In this document: piece after piece, positions 32,343 through 44,080 of the stretch | How positions within the stretch are numbered: position 1 is the first letter of the stretch | Layout of the letters: each line of letters starts with the position of its first letter | DNA from: Megascapheus bottae | Lineage: Eukaryota; Chordata; Mammalia; Rodentia; Geomyidae | Reading direction: 5' to 3' | Length of the DNA: 64,000 nt | Assembly: GCA_024803745.1 (NCBI GenBank) | Contig: JANJXV010000049.1 | Coordinates: 3,589,501 to 3,653,500 of the forward strand | Position numbers and translations under genes: made by a program | Notes under the pieces: generated by a model | What the model saw: only the letters and a program-made list of their open reading frames with translations | The model's database searches: none | Told to the model about the DNA's origin: nothing

Positions 32343-35300
32343 AGGGTTAGGGTAAGGGTTAGGGTTAGGTTTAGGGTAAGGGTAAGTTTTAGGATTAGGG
32401 TTAGGATTAGGGTTAAGTTTAGGCTAAGGGAAAGGGTTAGGCTGAGGGTTAGGGTTAGGTTTAGGTTTAGGGTAAGGGAAAGGGTAAGGGTTAGGGTTAG
32501 AATTAGGGTTAGGGGAAGGGTTAAGGTTAGGGTAAGGTTTAGGGTTAGGGTAGGGTAGGGTAAGGGTAAGTTTTAGGGGTAGGGTTAGTGTTACGACAAG
32601 TGTAAGGGTCTGAGTTAGGGTTAGGGTTATGTTTGGGTTTTCCGTTACGTAAGGGTAAGGGTTAGGTTTAGGGTTAGGGTTACCGTTAGTTTTAGGTTTA
32701 TGGTTGGGGTTATGGTTAGGTTTAGGGTTAGGGTTAGGGTAAGGGTAAGGTTTAGGGTTAGGGTTAGGGTTAGGTTTAGGGTTAGGGTTATGGGTAATGT
32801 TAGGGTTAGGGTTAGGGTAAGGGTAAGGGTTAGGGTTAGGGTTAGGGACAGGGTTATTGTTAGGGTAAGGGTTAGGGTTACTGTTAGAGTTAGGTTTAGG
32901 GGTAGGGTTAGGTTTAGAGTTAGGGTAAGGGTAAGCGTTAGGGTTGAGGTTAGGGTTAGAGTTAGGATTATGGTTAGGGTGAGGGTCAGGGTAAGGGTTA
33001 GGGTTAGGTTTAGGGTTAGCGTTAGGGTAAGGGTAAGCGTTAGGTTTAGGGTTACGGTTAGGTTTAGGGTTAGGGTTATGGTTAGGGTTAGGGTAAGGAT
33101 AAGGGTTAGGGTTAAGGTTAGGGTTAGGGTTAGGTTTAGGGTTAAGTTTAGGGTTAGGGTTAGGGTAAGGGTAAGGGTTAGGGTTAGGTTTAGGGTTAGG
33201 GTTAGGGGAAGGGTAAGGGTAATGGTTAGGGTTAAGGTTAGGTTTAGGGTTAGAGTTAGTGTTGAGATTAGGGTTAGGGTAAGGGTAAGGGTTAGGGTTA
33301 GGATTAGGCTAAGGGTTAGATTTAGGGTTAAGTTTAGGGTTAGGGTTATGTTTAGGGTTACGGTTATGGTTAGAGTAAGGGTATGTGTTAGGGTTAGGTT
33401 TAGGGTTAAGTTTAGTGTTCCGGTTAGTGTTAGCGTTTGGGTACGGGTAAGGGTTAGGTTTAGGGTTAGGGTTAAAGTAAGAGTAAGGGTTAGGGTTAGG
33501 GTTAGGGTTAGGGTTATGGTTAGGGTAAGGTTTAGGTTTAGGTTTAGGGTAAGGGTAAGGTTTATGGTTAGGGTTAGGGTTAGGGTTAGGGTTAGGGTGG
33601 GGTAAGGGTAAGGGTTAGGTTTAGGTTTAGGTTAGGGTTAGGTTTAGGATTAGGGTAAGGGTAAGGGTTAGGGTTAGGGTTAACGTTAGGGTTAGGGTAA
33701 GGGTTAGGGTTAGGATTAGGTTTAGGGTTAGGGTAAGGGTAAGTGTTGGGGTTAGGGTTAGTGTTAGGGTTAGTGTTCGGATAAGGGTAAGGTTTAGGGT
33801 TAGGGTTAGGGTCAGGGTTCGGGGTGTGGGTTAAGGTTAGGGTTAGAGTTAGGTTTAGGGTTAGGGTTAGGGTAAGGGTAAGGGTTAGTGTTAGGGTTAG
33901 GGTTAAGTTTAGGGTTAGGGTTAGGGTAAGGGTAAGGGTTAGGCTTAGGGTTAGGTTAAGTGTTAGGGTTAGGGTTATGGTTAGGGTAAGGGTTAGGGTT
34001 AGGTTTAGTGTAAGGTAAGGTTTAGGGTTACGGTTGGGTTTAGGGTTAGGGTTAGGGTTATGGTAAGGGTTAGGGTTAGAGTTAGGGTTACGGTTAGGGT
34101 AAGTGTAAGTGTTAGGGTTAGGGTTAGGATAAGGGTAAGTGTTAGGGTTAGTATTTGGTTTACAGGTTAGGGCTACGTTTAGGGTTAGGGTTAGTTTTAG
34201 GGTGAGGGTAAAGGTAATGGTTAGGGTTAGGGTTAGTGTTAGGTTTAGGCTTAGGGTGAGGGTAAGGTTAAGGGTTGGGGATAGGATTAGTGTTAGGGTA
34301 AAGGTTAGGGTTAGGGTTAGGGTTATAGTTAGGTTTAGGGTTATGGTTAGGGTTAGGGTTAGGGTTAGGGTAAGGGTAAGTGTTATGGTTAGGGTTAGTG
34401 TTAGGGTTAGCTTTAGGGTTAGGGTTAGGGTTAGGATAAGGGTAAGGTTTAGGGTTAGGTTTAGGGTTAGGGTTAAGTTTAGGGTTAGGGTTAGGGTTAG
34501 GGTAAGGGTTAGGGTTAGGTTTAAGGTTAGGGTTAGGGTTAGGGTGAGGGTTAGGCAAAGGGTTACGGTTAGGGTTAGGGTTATGTTTAGGATTAGGGAA
34601 AGGGTAAGGGTTAGGGTAAGAATTAGGGTTAGGGTAAGTGTTAGGGTTATGGTTAGGGTTATGGTTAGGGCAAGGGTAAGTGTTAGGGTTAGGGTTAGTG
34701 TAGGGTTAGCGTTAGGGTTAGGGTTAGGGTTAGGATTTGGTTAAGGGTTAGGGTTTAGGTTAGGGTTAAGGGTTAGGTTTAGGGTAAGTGTAAGGGTTAG
34801 GGTTAGGGTTAGAGTTAGGGTAAGGGTTAGGGTTAGGGTTAAGGTTAGGGTTAGGTTTAGAGTTAGGGTTAGGGTTGGGGTTAGGGTAAGGCTAAGTGTT
34901 AGGGTTAGGGTTAGGGTTAGGATAAGAGTAAGGGTTAGGTTTAGGGTTAGGTTTAGGTTTAAGATTAGGGTTAGGGTTAGAGTTAGGGTTAGGTTTAGGG
35001 TTAGGTTTAGGTTTAAGATTAGGGTTAGGGTTAGAGTTAGGGTTAGGTTTAGGGTTAGGGTTAGGGTAAGGGTTAGGGTTAGGGTTAGTGTTAAGGTTAG
35101 GGTTAGGGTTAGTGTAAGGGTTAAGGTTAGGGTTAGGGTAAGGGTTAGGGTTAGAGTAAGGGTTAGAGTTAGGTTTAGGATTTTGTTAAGGGTAAGGGTT
35201 AGGGTTAGGCTTAGGTTTAAGGTTAGGTTAATTGTTAAGGTTAGGGTTAAGGTAAGGGTTAGGTTTAGGGTTAGGGTAAGGGTTTTGGTTAGGGTTAGGG

Positions 35301-38259
35301 TAAGGATAAGGGTAAGGGTTAAGGTTATGATTAGGGTTTGGGTTAGTGTTAGGTTCAACTTTAGGGTTAGGGTGAGGGCAAAGTTAAGGGTTAGGGTTAA
35401 GTTTAGGGTTAGGTTTAGGGTGAGGGTTAGCTTAAGGGTAAGGGTTAGGGTTAAGGTTAGGCTTAGGGTAAGGGTTAGGGTTAGGGTTAGGGTAAGTGTA
35501 AGGGTTAGGGTTAGGATTAGGGTTAGGTGTTAGGGTAAGGGTTAGGGTTAGGGTTAGGTATACGGTTAAGTTTAGGGTAAGGGTTAGGTTTAGGGTTAGC
35601 GTTAGGTTTAGGGTTAGGGTTAGGGTAAGTGTAAGGATTATTGTTACGGTTAAGGTTTGGGTTAAGGTTAGGGTTAGGGTTAGGGTTAGAGTTAGTTTTA
35701 GGTTTAGGGTAAGGGTAAGGGTTAGAGTTAGGGTTAGGTTAAGGGTTAGGGAAAGGGTAAGGGATAGGGTTAGCGTTAGGGTTGGGGTAAGGATTAGGGT
35801 TAGGTTTAGGGCTAAGGTAAGTGTTAGGGTTAGGGTTAGTGTTAGCATTAAGGTTAGGGGTAGGGTAGGGGTAAGGTTTAGAGTTAGGGTTAGGGTTACG
35901 GTTAGGGTTAGGGGTTAGGGTTAGCGTTTGGTTTAGGGTTAGGTTTAGGGTAAGGATAAGAGTTAGGGTTAGGGATAAGTTAAGGGTTAGGGTTAGGGTA
36001 AGTGTTAGGGTTAGGTTTGTGGTTATGGTTAAGTTTAGGGTTAGGGTTAGGGTAAGCTTAAGGGTTAGGTTTAGGGTTATTTTAAGGGTAAGGATTAGGT
36101 TTAAGGTTAGGGTTAGCTTTATGTTTAGGGATAGGGTAAGGATAAGGGTAGGATTAAGGTTAGGGTTAGGGTAAGGGTTAGGGTTATGGTTAGGCTTAGG
36201 GTAAGGGTAAGTGTTAGGGTTAGGGTTTGGGTGAGGGTTAGGGTTTGGGTTAGGGTTATGGGTTAGCGCTAGTGTTAGGCTTAGGGTTAGGTTTAGGGTT
36301 AGGGTAAAGATAATGGTTAGGGTTAGGGTTAGGGTTAGGGTTAGTGTTAGGTTTAGGCTTAGGGTTAGAGTAAAAGTAAGGGTTAGGGAGAGGCTTAGGT
36401 TAGGGTTAAGGTTAAGGTTAGGGTTAGGGTTAGGGTTAGTTTAGGGTTATGGTTAGAGTAAGGGTAAGGGTTAGGATTATGGTTAGGGTTAGAGTTAGGG
36501 TTAGGGTTAGGATAAGGGTTAGGTTCTGGTTAGGGGAAGGGTTAGGGGAAGGGTTAGGGGTAGGGTTCGGGTTAGATTTAGAGTTAGGTTTTGGTAAGGG
36601 TAAGGGTTAGGTTAGTGTTAGGGTTAGGGTTAGGTTAAGGATTAGGGTTAGGGATTAGGGTTAGGGTTAGGGTTAGGGTAATGGTTAGGGTTAGGCTAAG
36701 GGTAAAGTATAGTGGTAGGGTTAGGGTTATGTTTAGGTTTCGGATTAAGGTTAGAGTTACGGTTAGGGTAAGGTTAAGGGTTAGGGTTAGAGTTAAGGTT
36801 AGGGTTAGCGTTAGGCTAAGGGTAAATGTTAGGGTTAGAGTTAGGGTTAAGGTAAGAGTAAGGGTTAGGGTTAGGGTTAAGGTTAGGTTTAGGGTAAGGG
36901 TTAGGGTTAGGGTTAGGTTAAGGTTAAGGTTAAGGGTTAGGGTTAGGGTAAGGGTAAGGGTTAGGGTTAGGGTTAGGATTAGGGTTCGGTTTAGAGTTAG
37001 GGTAAGGGTAAGGGTTAGGGTTAGGGTTTGGTTTAGGGTAATTGTTAGGGTTAGTTTTAGCGTTGGGGTTAAGGTTAGGGTTAGTGTTAGGATAAGGGTA
37101 AGGGTTAGGGTTAGGTTAGGTTTAGGGTAAGGGTTAGGGTTAGGTTTAGGGTAAGGGTAAGTTTTAGGGTTAGTGTTAGGGTTAGGTTTATGGTAAGGGA
37201 AAGGGTTAGGCTTAGGGTTAGGGTTAGGTTTAGGTATAGGATAAGGGTAAGGGTTAGGGTTAGGGCTAGGGTTAGATTTAGGGTTAGGGTAAGGGTAAGG
37301 GTTAGTGTTAGGGTTAGGATTAGGGTTAGGGTAAGGGTAAAGGTTAGTGTTAGGGTTAGGGTTAGGGTTAGGGTTCGGAATAAGTTTAGGGATACGGTTA
37401 GTGTAAGTGTAAGGGTTAATGTTAGGGTTAGGGTTAGGGTTAGCGTTAGGCTAAGGGTAAGTGTTAGGGTTAGGGTTAGGGTAGGGGTTAGGTTAAGTGT
37501 TAGGGTTAGGGTTAAGTTTAGATTAAGGGTAAGGGTTAGGGTTAAGGTTATGGTTAGGGTTTAGGGCTAGGGTTAGGGTTAGGGTTAGGGTTAGGGGTTA
37601 GGGTTAGTCTTAGGGTTAGGGTAAGGGTTAATGTTAGGGGTTAGGGTTAGTGTTAGGGTTAGGTTAAGGGTTAGGTTTAGGGTTAGGATAAGGGTTAGGG
37701 TTAGGGTTAGGTTTAGAGTTAGGGTAATGGTAAGTTTTATGCTTAGGGTAAGGGTTAGGGTTAGGGTAAGTGTTAGGGTTAGGTTTAGTGTTGGGGTTAA
37801 ATTTAGGGTTAGGTTTAGTGTTACGGTTAGGGTTTGGGTTAGGGTTAAGATTAGGATAAGGGTAAGGATTAGGGTTAGGTTTAGGTTTAGGGTAAGGGTT
37901 AGAGTTACGTTTAGGGTAAGGGTAAGTTTTAGGGTTAGGGTTCGGGTTAGGTTTAGGGTAAGGGAAAGGGTTAGGGTTAGGGTAAGGGTAAGCTTTAGTG
38001 TTAGGTTTAGGGTTATGGTTAGGGTAAGGGTAAGGGTAAGGGTTAGGGTTAGGATTAGGGTTAGGTTTACGGTTAGGGTAAGGGTAAGGGTTAGGGTTAG
38101 AGTTAGGGTTAGGGTTAGGATTAGGGGTTAGGGTTAGGTTTAGGGTTAGGTTGAGGGTTAGGGTTATGATTAGGGTAGGCTAAGGGTAAGTGTTACGTTT
38201 CGGGTTGGCGTTAGGGTTAGGGTTAGGGTTAGATTTAGGGTAAGTGTAAGGGTTACTGT
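32330..38259 (+). repeat. 5930 bp tandem duplication, unit 2
   Basis: This is the direct, immediately adjacent second copy of 26400-32329. It enters from unit 1 across a short stretch of shared TTAGGG sequence (about 32330-32339). On the right it continues into a complete epsilon module at 38140-38530, the same continuation seen after delta at 11.55 and 20.03 kb. The right flank is therefore ancestral and the junction at 32330 is the novel joint. Confidence 0.93.
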
Positions 38260-39240
38260 TAGGGTTAGGTTTAAGGTTGAGTATAAGGTTAGGGTTACGG
38301 TTAGGGTAAGGGTAAGGTTTAGCGTTAGGGTTAGGGTTAGGGTTAGGCTTAGGGTTAAGGTAAGTGTAAGGGTTAGGGTTAGGGTTAGGGTTAGGGTAAG
38401 GGTAAGGGTTAGGATTAGGGTTAGGATTAGGGTTAGGTTTACGGTTAGGGTAAGGGTAAGGGTTAGGGTTAGGGTTAGGATTAGGCTTAGGATTAGGGTT
38501 AGGGTAAGGGTAAGGGTTAGGATTAGGGTTAGAGTTATGGTTAGGGTAAGGGTTATGGTTAGGTTTAGGGTTAGGGTAGGGTTTAGGGTAAGTGTTAGTG
38601 TTTGGGTTAGGGTTAGGATAAGGGTAAAGGTTAGGGTTAGGATTACGGTTAGGATTAGGGATTAGGATTAGGGTTAGGGTTAGGGTTAGGGTTAGGGGTT
38701 AGGGTTAGTGTTAGGGTTAGGGTAAGGGTTAGGGTTAGGGATTAGGGTTAGTGTTAGGGTTAGGTTAAGGAATAGGGTTAGGGTTAAGATAAGGGTTAGG
38801 GTTAGGGTTAGGGTTAGAGTTAGGGTAAGGGTAAGGGTTAGGGTTAGGGTTAGGTTAAGGGTAAGGTTTAGGGTTAGGGTAAAGGTAAGTGTTAGGGTTA
38901 GAGTTACGATTAGGGTTAGCTTTAGGGTAAGAGTAAGGGTAAGTGTTAGGGTTAGGGTTAGGATTAGGGTTAGGTTTAGGGTTAGGGTAAGGGTATGATT
39001 TAGGGTTAGGGTTAGGGTAAGGTTTAAGGTTAGGGTGAGGGTTAGGGTAGGGTTTATGGTAAGTGTTAGGGTTAGGGTTAGGGTTAGGGTTAGGATTAGG
39101 GATACGGTAAGAGTAAGGGTTAGGGTTAGGGTTAAGGTTGGGTTTAGGGTAAGGGTTTGGGTTAGGGTTAGGTTAAGTTTAAGGTTTAGTGTTAGGGTTA
39201 GGGTTAGGGTTAGGGTAAGGGTAAGGGTCAGGGTGAGGGT
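38140..39240 (+). repeat. Epsilon module and following array after the tandem pair
   Basis: Epsilon runs 38140-38530 with GTTGAGTATAAGG near 38276, matching 11701 and 20183. It continues in the same order as 11910-12575 and 20500-20900 (GGATTAGGGATTAGG near 38650). This colinearity shows the right flank of the tandem pair is original. No gene is present. Confidence 0.8.
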
Positions 39241-39880
39241 TAGGATTAGGGTTAGGGGTTAGGGTTAGCGTTAGGTTTAGGGTTAGGTTTAGGGTAAGGA
39301 TAAGAGTTAGGGTTAGGGATAGGTTTAGGATTCGGGTTAGGTTTAGGGTTAGGGTTAGTTTTAGACTTAGGGTTAGGGTAAGGGTAAGGGTTAGGGTTAC
39401 GGTTAGTGTTAGGGTTATGGTTAGGGTTAGGGCTTAGGGTTAGTGTTAGATTTAGGCTTAGGGTTAGGGTAAGGATAAGAGTTAGGGTTAGGGATAGGAT
39501 TATGGTTAGGTTTAGGGTAAGGGTTATGGTTAGGGTTAGGGTTAAGGTTACGGTTAGGGTTAGGGTAAGTTTAAGGGTTAGGTTTAGGGTTATGGTAAGG
39601 GTAAGGATTAGGTTTAGGGTTAGTGTTAGGTTTAGGGTTAGGGTTAGGGTAAGGATAAGGGTATGGTTATTGTTAGGGTTAGGGTTAGGTTTGGGTTAAG
39701 GTTAGGGTTATGGTGAGGGTAAGGGTAAGGTTTAGCGTTAGGTTTTTTGTTAGGGTTAAGGTATGGGTAAGGGTTAGTGTTAGGTTTAGGGTTATGTTTA
39801 TGGTTAGGATTAGGGTTAGGGTTAGGGTAAGGGTAAGGGTTAGGGTTAAGGTTAGGGTTACGGTTAGGTTTAGGGTTAGG
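39240..39880 (+). repeat. Zeta module with T-tract extension (second copy)
   Basis: Colinear with 9700-10370: TAGCGTTAGGTTTAGGG near 39265, AAGGATAAGAGTTAGG, GTTAGATTTAGGCTTAGG near 39445, GTAAGTTTAAGGG, then the T-tract GGTTTTTTGTTAGGG near 39741. Substitutions are more frequent than between copies A and B, so this is an older duplicate. No gene is present. Confidence 0.82.
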
Positions 39881-42200
39881 GTTAGGGTTATTGTAAGGGT
39901 AAGAGCTAGGGTTAGGATTAGGGTTAGGGTTAGGGTAACATTTAGGGTTAGGGTTAGGGGTAGGGGTAGGTTTAGGGTGAGGGTTAGGGTAAGGGTAAGG
40001 GTTGGGGTTAGGGTTAGGGTTAGATTTTTTGTTGGGTTTTAAGGTTAGGTTTAGTGTTAGGGTAAGGGTAAGGGTTAGGGTTTGTGTTAGGGTTAGGGTA
40101 AGGGTTAGGGTTAGGGTTAGGTTTAGGTTTAGGGTTGGGTTTTAAGGTTAGGTTTATACTTAGGGTAAGGGAAAGGGTTAGGGTTAGGTTTAGGGTTAGG
40201 GTGAGGGTTAGGGTTAGGTTTAGGGTAAGGGTTAGGGTTATGTTTAGGGTTCGGGTAAGGATAAGGGTTAGGGTTAAGGTAGGGTAAGGGTTAGCGTTAA
40301 GGTTAGAGTTAGGGTGAGCGTAAGGTAAGTGTTAGGGTTAGGTTTAGGGTTAAGTTTAGGGTAAGGGTAAGGGTTAGGTTTAGGGTTAGGGTTAGGTTTA
40401 GGGTTAGCATTAGGGTTAGGGTAAGGGTAAGGGTTAGGGTTAAGGTTAGGGTTAGGTTTAGGGTTAGGGTTACGATTACGGTAAGGGTAAGTTTTAGGGT
40501 TAGGATTAGGGTTTGGGTTAAGGTAAGGGTTAGGGTTAGGGTTAGGGTTAGGTTTAGGGTTAGGGTTAGGGTAAGGGTAAGGGTTAGGGTTAGGGTTAGG
40601 TTTAGGGTTGTGGTTAAGGTTAGGGTAAGGTTTAGGATGAGGGTAAGGGTAAGGGTTAGGGTTGTGGCTAGGGTTAGGGTGTGGGTTAGGGTTAGGGGTA
40701 GGGTTAGGGTTACGGTTAGGTTTAGGCTTACGGTAGGGTTAGGGTTAGGGTTAGGGTAAGGGTATGTGTTAGGGTTAGTGTTACTGTTAGGCTTAGGGTT
40801 AGGGTTAACGTTAGGGTAAGGGTAAGGTTTAGGGGTAGGGTTAGGGTTAAGGTAAGGGTGAGGGTTAGGGTTAGGGTAAGGATTATGTTTAGGGTTAGGG
40901 TTAGGGTAGTGGATAGGGTAAGGGTAAGTGTTAGGGTTAGGGTAAGAAGAATGGTAAGGGTTAGGGTTAGGGTTAGGGTAAGGGTTAGGGTTAGGGTTAG
41001 GGTTAGGGTTAGGTTTAGGGTTAGGGTTAAGGTAAGGTTATGGGTAAGCGTTAGGGTTAGGGTTAGGGTTAGTGTTAGGTTTAGGGTTAGGGTTAGGGTA
41101 AGGGCAATTGTTAGGGTTAGGGTTAGGGTTAAGTTTAGGGTTAGGGTTAGAGTTTGGGTTAGGTTTAGGGTTAGAGTTTGGATAAGGGTAAGGGTTAGGG
41201 TTAGGGTTAGGGTTAAGGTTAGGGTTAGGGTTAGGATTAGGGTAAGGGTAATGGTTAGGGTTAGGGTTGGGGTTAGGGTTGAGTTAAGGGTTAGGGTTAG
41301 GGGTAGGTTTATGATTAGGGCAAGGGTAAGGGTTAGGGTTAGGGGTAGGTTTATGATTAGGGCAAGGGTAAGGGTTAGGGTTAGGGTTAGGGTTAAGATA
41401 AGAGTAAGGGTTAGGGTTACTGTTAAGGTTAGGCTTAGGGTAAGGGTTAGGGTTAGGGTTAGGTTAAGGGTAAGGTTCAGGGTTAGGGTTAGGGTTATGG
41501 TTAGGGTAAGGGTAAGGGTAAGGGTTAGGGTTAGGGTTAGGATAAGGGTTAGGTTTAGGGTTAGGGTAAGGGTAAGGGTTAGCGTTATGGTTAGGATCAG
41601 GGTTAGGTTTAGGGTTAGGGTAAGGGTAAGGCTTAGGGTTAGGGTTAGGGTTAGGGTAAGGTTTAGGTTAGGGTTAGGGTTAGGGTAGGTGTTAGGGTAA
41701 GCGTAAGAGTTAGGTTAAGGGTTAGGGTTAGGGTTAGGATAAGGGTTAGGGTTAGGGTTAGGGTTAGTGTTAGGCTTACGGGTTAGGGTTAGGATCAGGG
41801 TTAGGTTTAAGGTAAGGGTAAGGGCAGGGTTAGGGTTAGTGTTTAGGTAAGTGTTAGGGTTAGGGTTAGGGTTAGGGTTATTGTAAGGGTAAGGGTTAGG
41901 GTTAGGGTTAGGGTTAGGTGTTAGGGTTAGGGTTAGGGTTAGCTTTAGTGTTAGGGTTAGGTTATGGCTAAGGGTTATGGTTAGGGTTAGGGTTTGCGTT
42001 AGGTTTAGTGTTTGTGTTAGGTTAAGGGTAAGGGTTAGGTTTAGGGATAGGTTTAGGGTTAGGGTTAGGTTTACGGTTAGGGTAAGGGTTATGGTTGGGG
42101 TTAGGGTTAGGGTTAGGGTAAGGGTAAGGGTTAGGGTTAGGGTTAGGGTTAGGGTTATGTTTAGGATTAGGTTAAGGGTAAGGGTTAGGGTTAGAGTTAG
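39880..42200 (+). repeat. Mixed array related to 5.1-5.8 kb and to the block A/B start
   Basis: 39.9-40.3 kb shares two GGGTTTTAAGG strings (40035, 40138) and a second T-tract (40024) with 5.2-5.4 kb. 40590-41220 is a relative of 44210-44840 at offset 3620 (for example GGCTTACGGTAGGG at 40724 and 44344) and keeps the GTAGTGGATA segment missing from copy A. After 41220 the match ends and a separate degenerate array follows. No gene is present. Confidence 0.79.
41300..41383 (+). repeat. 42 bp tandem pair
   Basis: A seven-hexamer segment beginning GGGGTAGGTTTATGATTAGG is present at 41300 and again at 41342, with the same following GCAAGGGTAAGGG. The copies appear identical, and the period is a whole number of hexamers. 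Confidence 0.9.
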
Positions 42201-43070
42201 GGCTAGGGTAAGGGTTAAGGATATGGTTAGGGGTATGATTAGGGTAAGGATAAGTGTTAGGGTTAGGGTTATTGTTAGGGTTAGGATAAGGGTAAGGTTT
42301 AGGGTTAGGTTTAGGGTTAGTGTTAGGTTTAGGGTTAAAGCTAGGGTAAGGGTAAGGTTAGGGATACGGTTAGGGTTAGGGTTAAGGTTAAGGTTAGTGT
42401 TATGGTTAGGGTTAGGTTTAGGGTTAGGGTTAGGGTAATGGTAAGGGTTAGGGTTAGATTAAGGTTTAGGTTAGGGTTAGAGTAACGGTTAGGGTTAGGG
42501 TTAGGTTAGGGTAAGGGTAAGGGTTAGGTTTAGTGTTAGGGTTATGGTTGGGTTAAGGGTTAGAATTAGGGGTTAGGGTTAGGATAAGGGTTAGGTTTAG
42601 GGGTTAGGGGTTAGGGTTAGGGTTATGGTTATGGTTAGGTAATGGTTAGGGTTAAGCTAAGGGTAAGTGTTAGGGTTAGGGTTAGCGTTAGTGTTAGGGT
42701 TAGGGTTAGGTTTAGGGTTAGGGTTAGGGTTAGGATCAGCGTTAGGGTAAGGGTAAGGGTAAGTGTTAGGGTTAGGGTTAGGGTTAAGGTAAGGGTTAGG
42801 GTTAGGGTTAAGTTTAGGTTTAGGGTAAGGGTTAGGGTTAGGGTAAGGGTAAGGTTTAGGGTTAGGGTTAGGATTAGGGTTAGGTTTAGGTTTAGAGTAA
42901 GGGTAAGGGTTAGGTTTAGGGTTAGGATTAGGGTTAGGTTTAGGGTTAGGGTAAGGGTAAGGGTTAGGGTAGGGTTAGGGTTAGGGTTAGTGTAAGAGTT
43001 AGGGTTAGGGTTAGGGTTAGGGTAGGGATTAGGGTAAGTGTTAGGGTTAGGGTTAGGGTTAGGATAAGGG
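42200..43070 (+). repeat. Diverged 1 kb tandem pair, unit 1
   Basis: Shares an ordered set of marker strings with 43130-44080 (ATATGGTTAGG, GTTAAAGC, ATGGTTGGGTTAAGG, TTAGAATTAGGGG, GTTAAGCTAAGGG, GGATCAGCGTTAGGG). The spacing varies between about 0.93 and 1.03 kb. The right part, from about 42640, is the better conserved. No gene is present. Confidence 0.82.
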
Positions 43071-43129
43071 TAAGGGTTAGGGTTACGTTTAGGGTTAGGT
43101 GTTAAGGTTACGGTTAGGGTTTGGGTTAT

Positions 43130-44080
43130 AGTTAGGGCTAGGGTAAGGGTTAGGGATATGGTTAGGAGTATGGTTAGGGTAAGGATAAGTGTTAGGGTTA
43201 GGGTTATGGTTAGGGTTAGGATAAGGTAAGGTTTAGGGTTAGGGTTAGTTTTAGGCCTACGGGTTAGGGTTAGGGTTAGGGTTAGTTTAAGGGTTAGGGT
43301 AAAGGTAATGTTTAGGGTTAGGGTTAGGGTTAGTGTTAGGTTTAGGGTTAAAGCGAGGGTAAGTGTAAAGGTTAGTTATGCGGTTAGGGTTAGGGTTAAG
43401 GTTAGGGTTAGTGTTATGGTTAGGGTTAGGTTTAGGGTTAGGGTTAGGGTAATGGTAAGGGTTAGGGTTAGGGTAATGGTAAGGGTTAGGGTTACAGTAA
43501 CGGTTAGGGTTAGAGTTCGGGTTAGATTTAGGGTTAGGTTAGGGTAAAGGTAAGGTTTAGGTTTAGTGTTAGGGTTATGGTTGGGTTAAGGGTTAGAATT
43601 AGGGGTTAGGGTTAGGTTAAGGGCTAGGTTTAGGGGTTAGGGGTTAGGGTTAGGGTTAGGTAATGGTTAGGATTAAGCTAAGGGTAAGTGTTAGGGTTAG
43701 GGTTAGCGTTAGGTTTAGGGTTAGGGTTAGGTTTAGGGTTAGGGTTAGGGTTAGGATCAGCGTTAGGGTAAGGGTAAGGGTAAGTGTTAGGGTTAGGGTT
43801 AGGGTTAAGGTAAGGGTTAGGGTTAGGGTTAAGATTAGGTTTAGGGTAAGGGTTAGGGTTAGGGTTAGGGTAAGGGTAAGGTTTAGGGTTAGGGTTAGGA
43901 TTAGGGTTAGGTTTAGGTTTAGAGTAAGGGTAAGGGTTAGGTTTAGGGTTAGGATTAGGGTTAGGTTTAGGGTTAGGGTAAGGGTAAGGGTTAGGTAGGG
44001 TTAGGGTTAGGGTTAGGGTAAGAGTTAGGGTTAGGGTTAGGGTTAGGGTAGGGATTAGGGTAAGTGTTAGGGTTAGGCTT
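43130..44080 (+). repeat. Diverged 1 kb tandem pair, unit 2
   Basis: Second unit of the pair. It contains the odd string GGTTAGTTATGCGG near 43371, absent from unit 1, and GTTAAAGCGAGGG where unit 1 reads GTTAAAGCTAGGG. It ends shortly before copy B of the large duplication starts at 44098. No gene is present. Confidence 0.82.
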
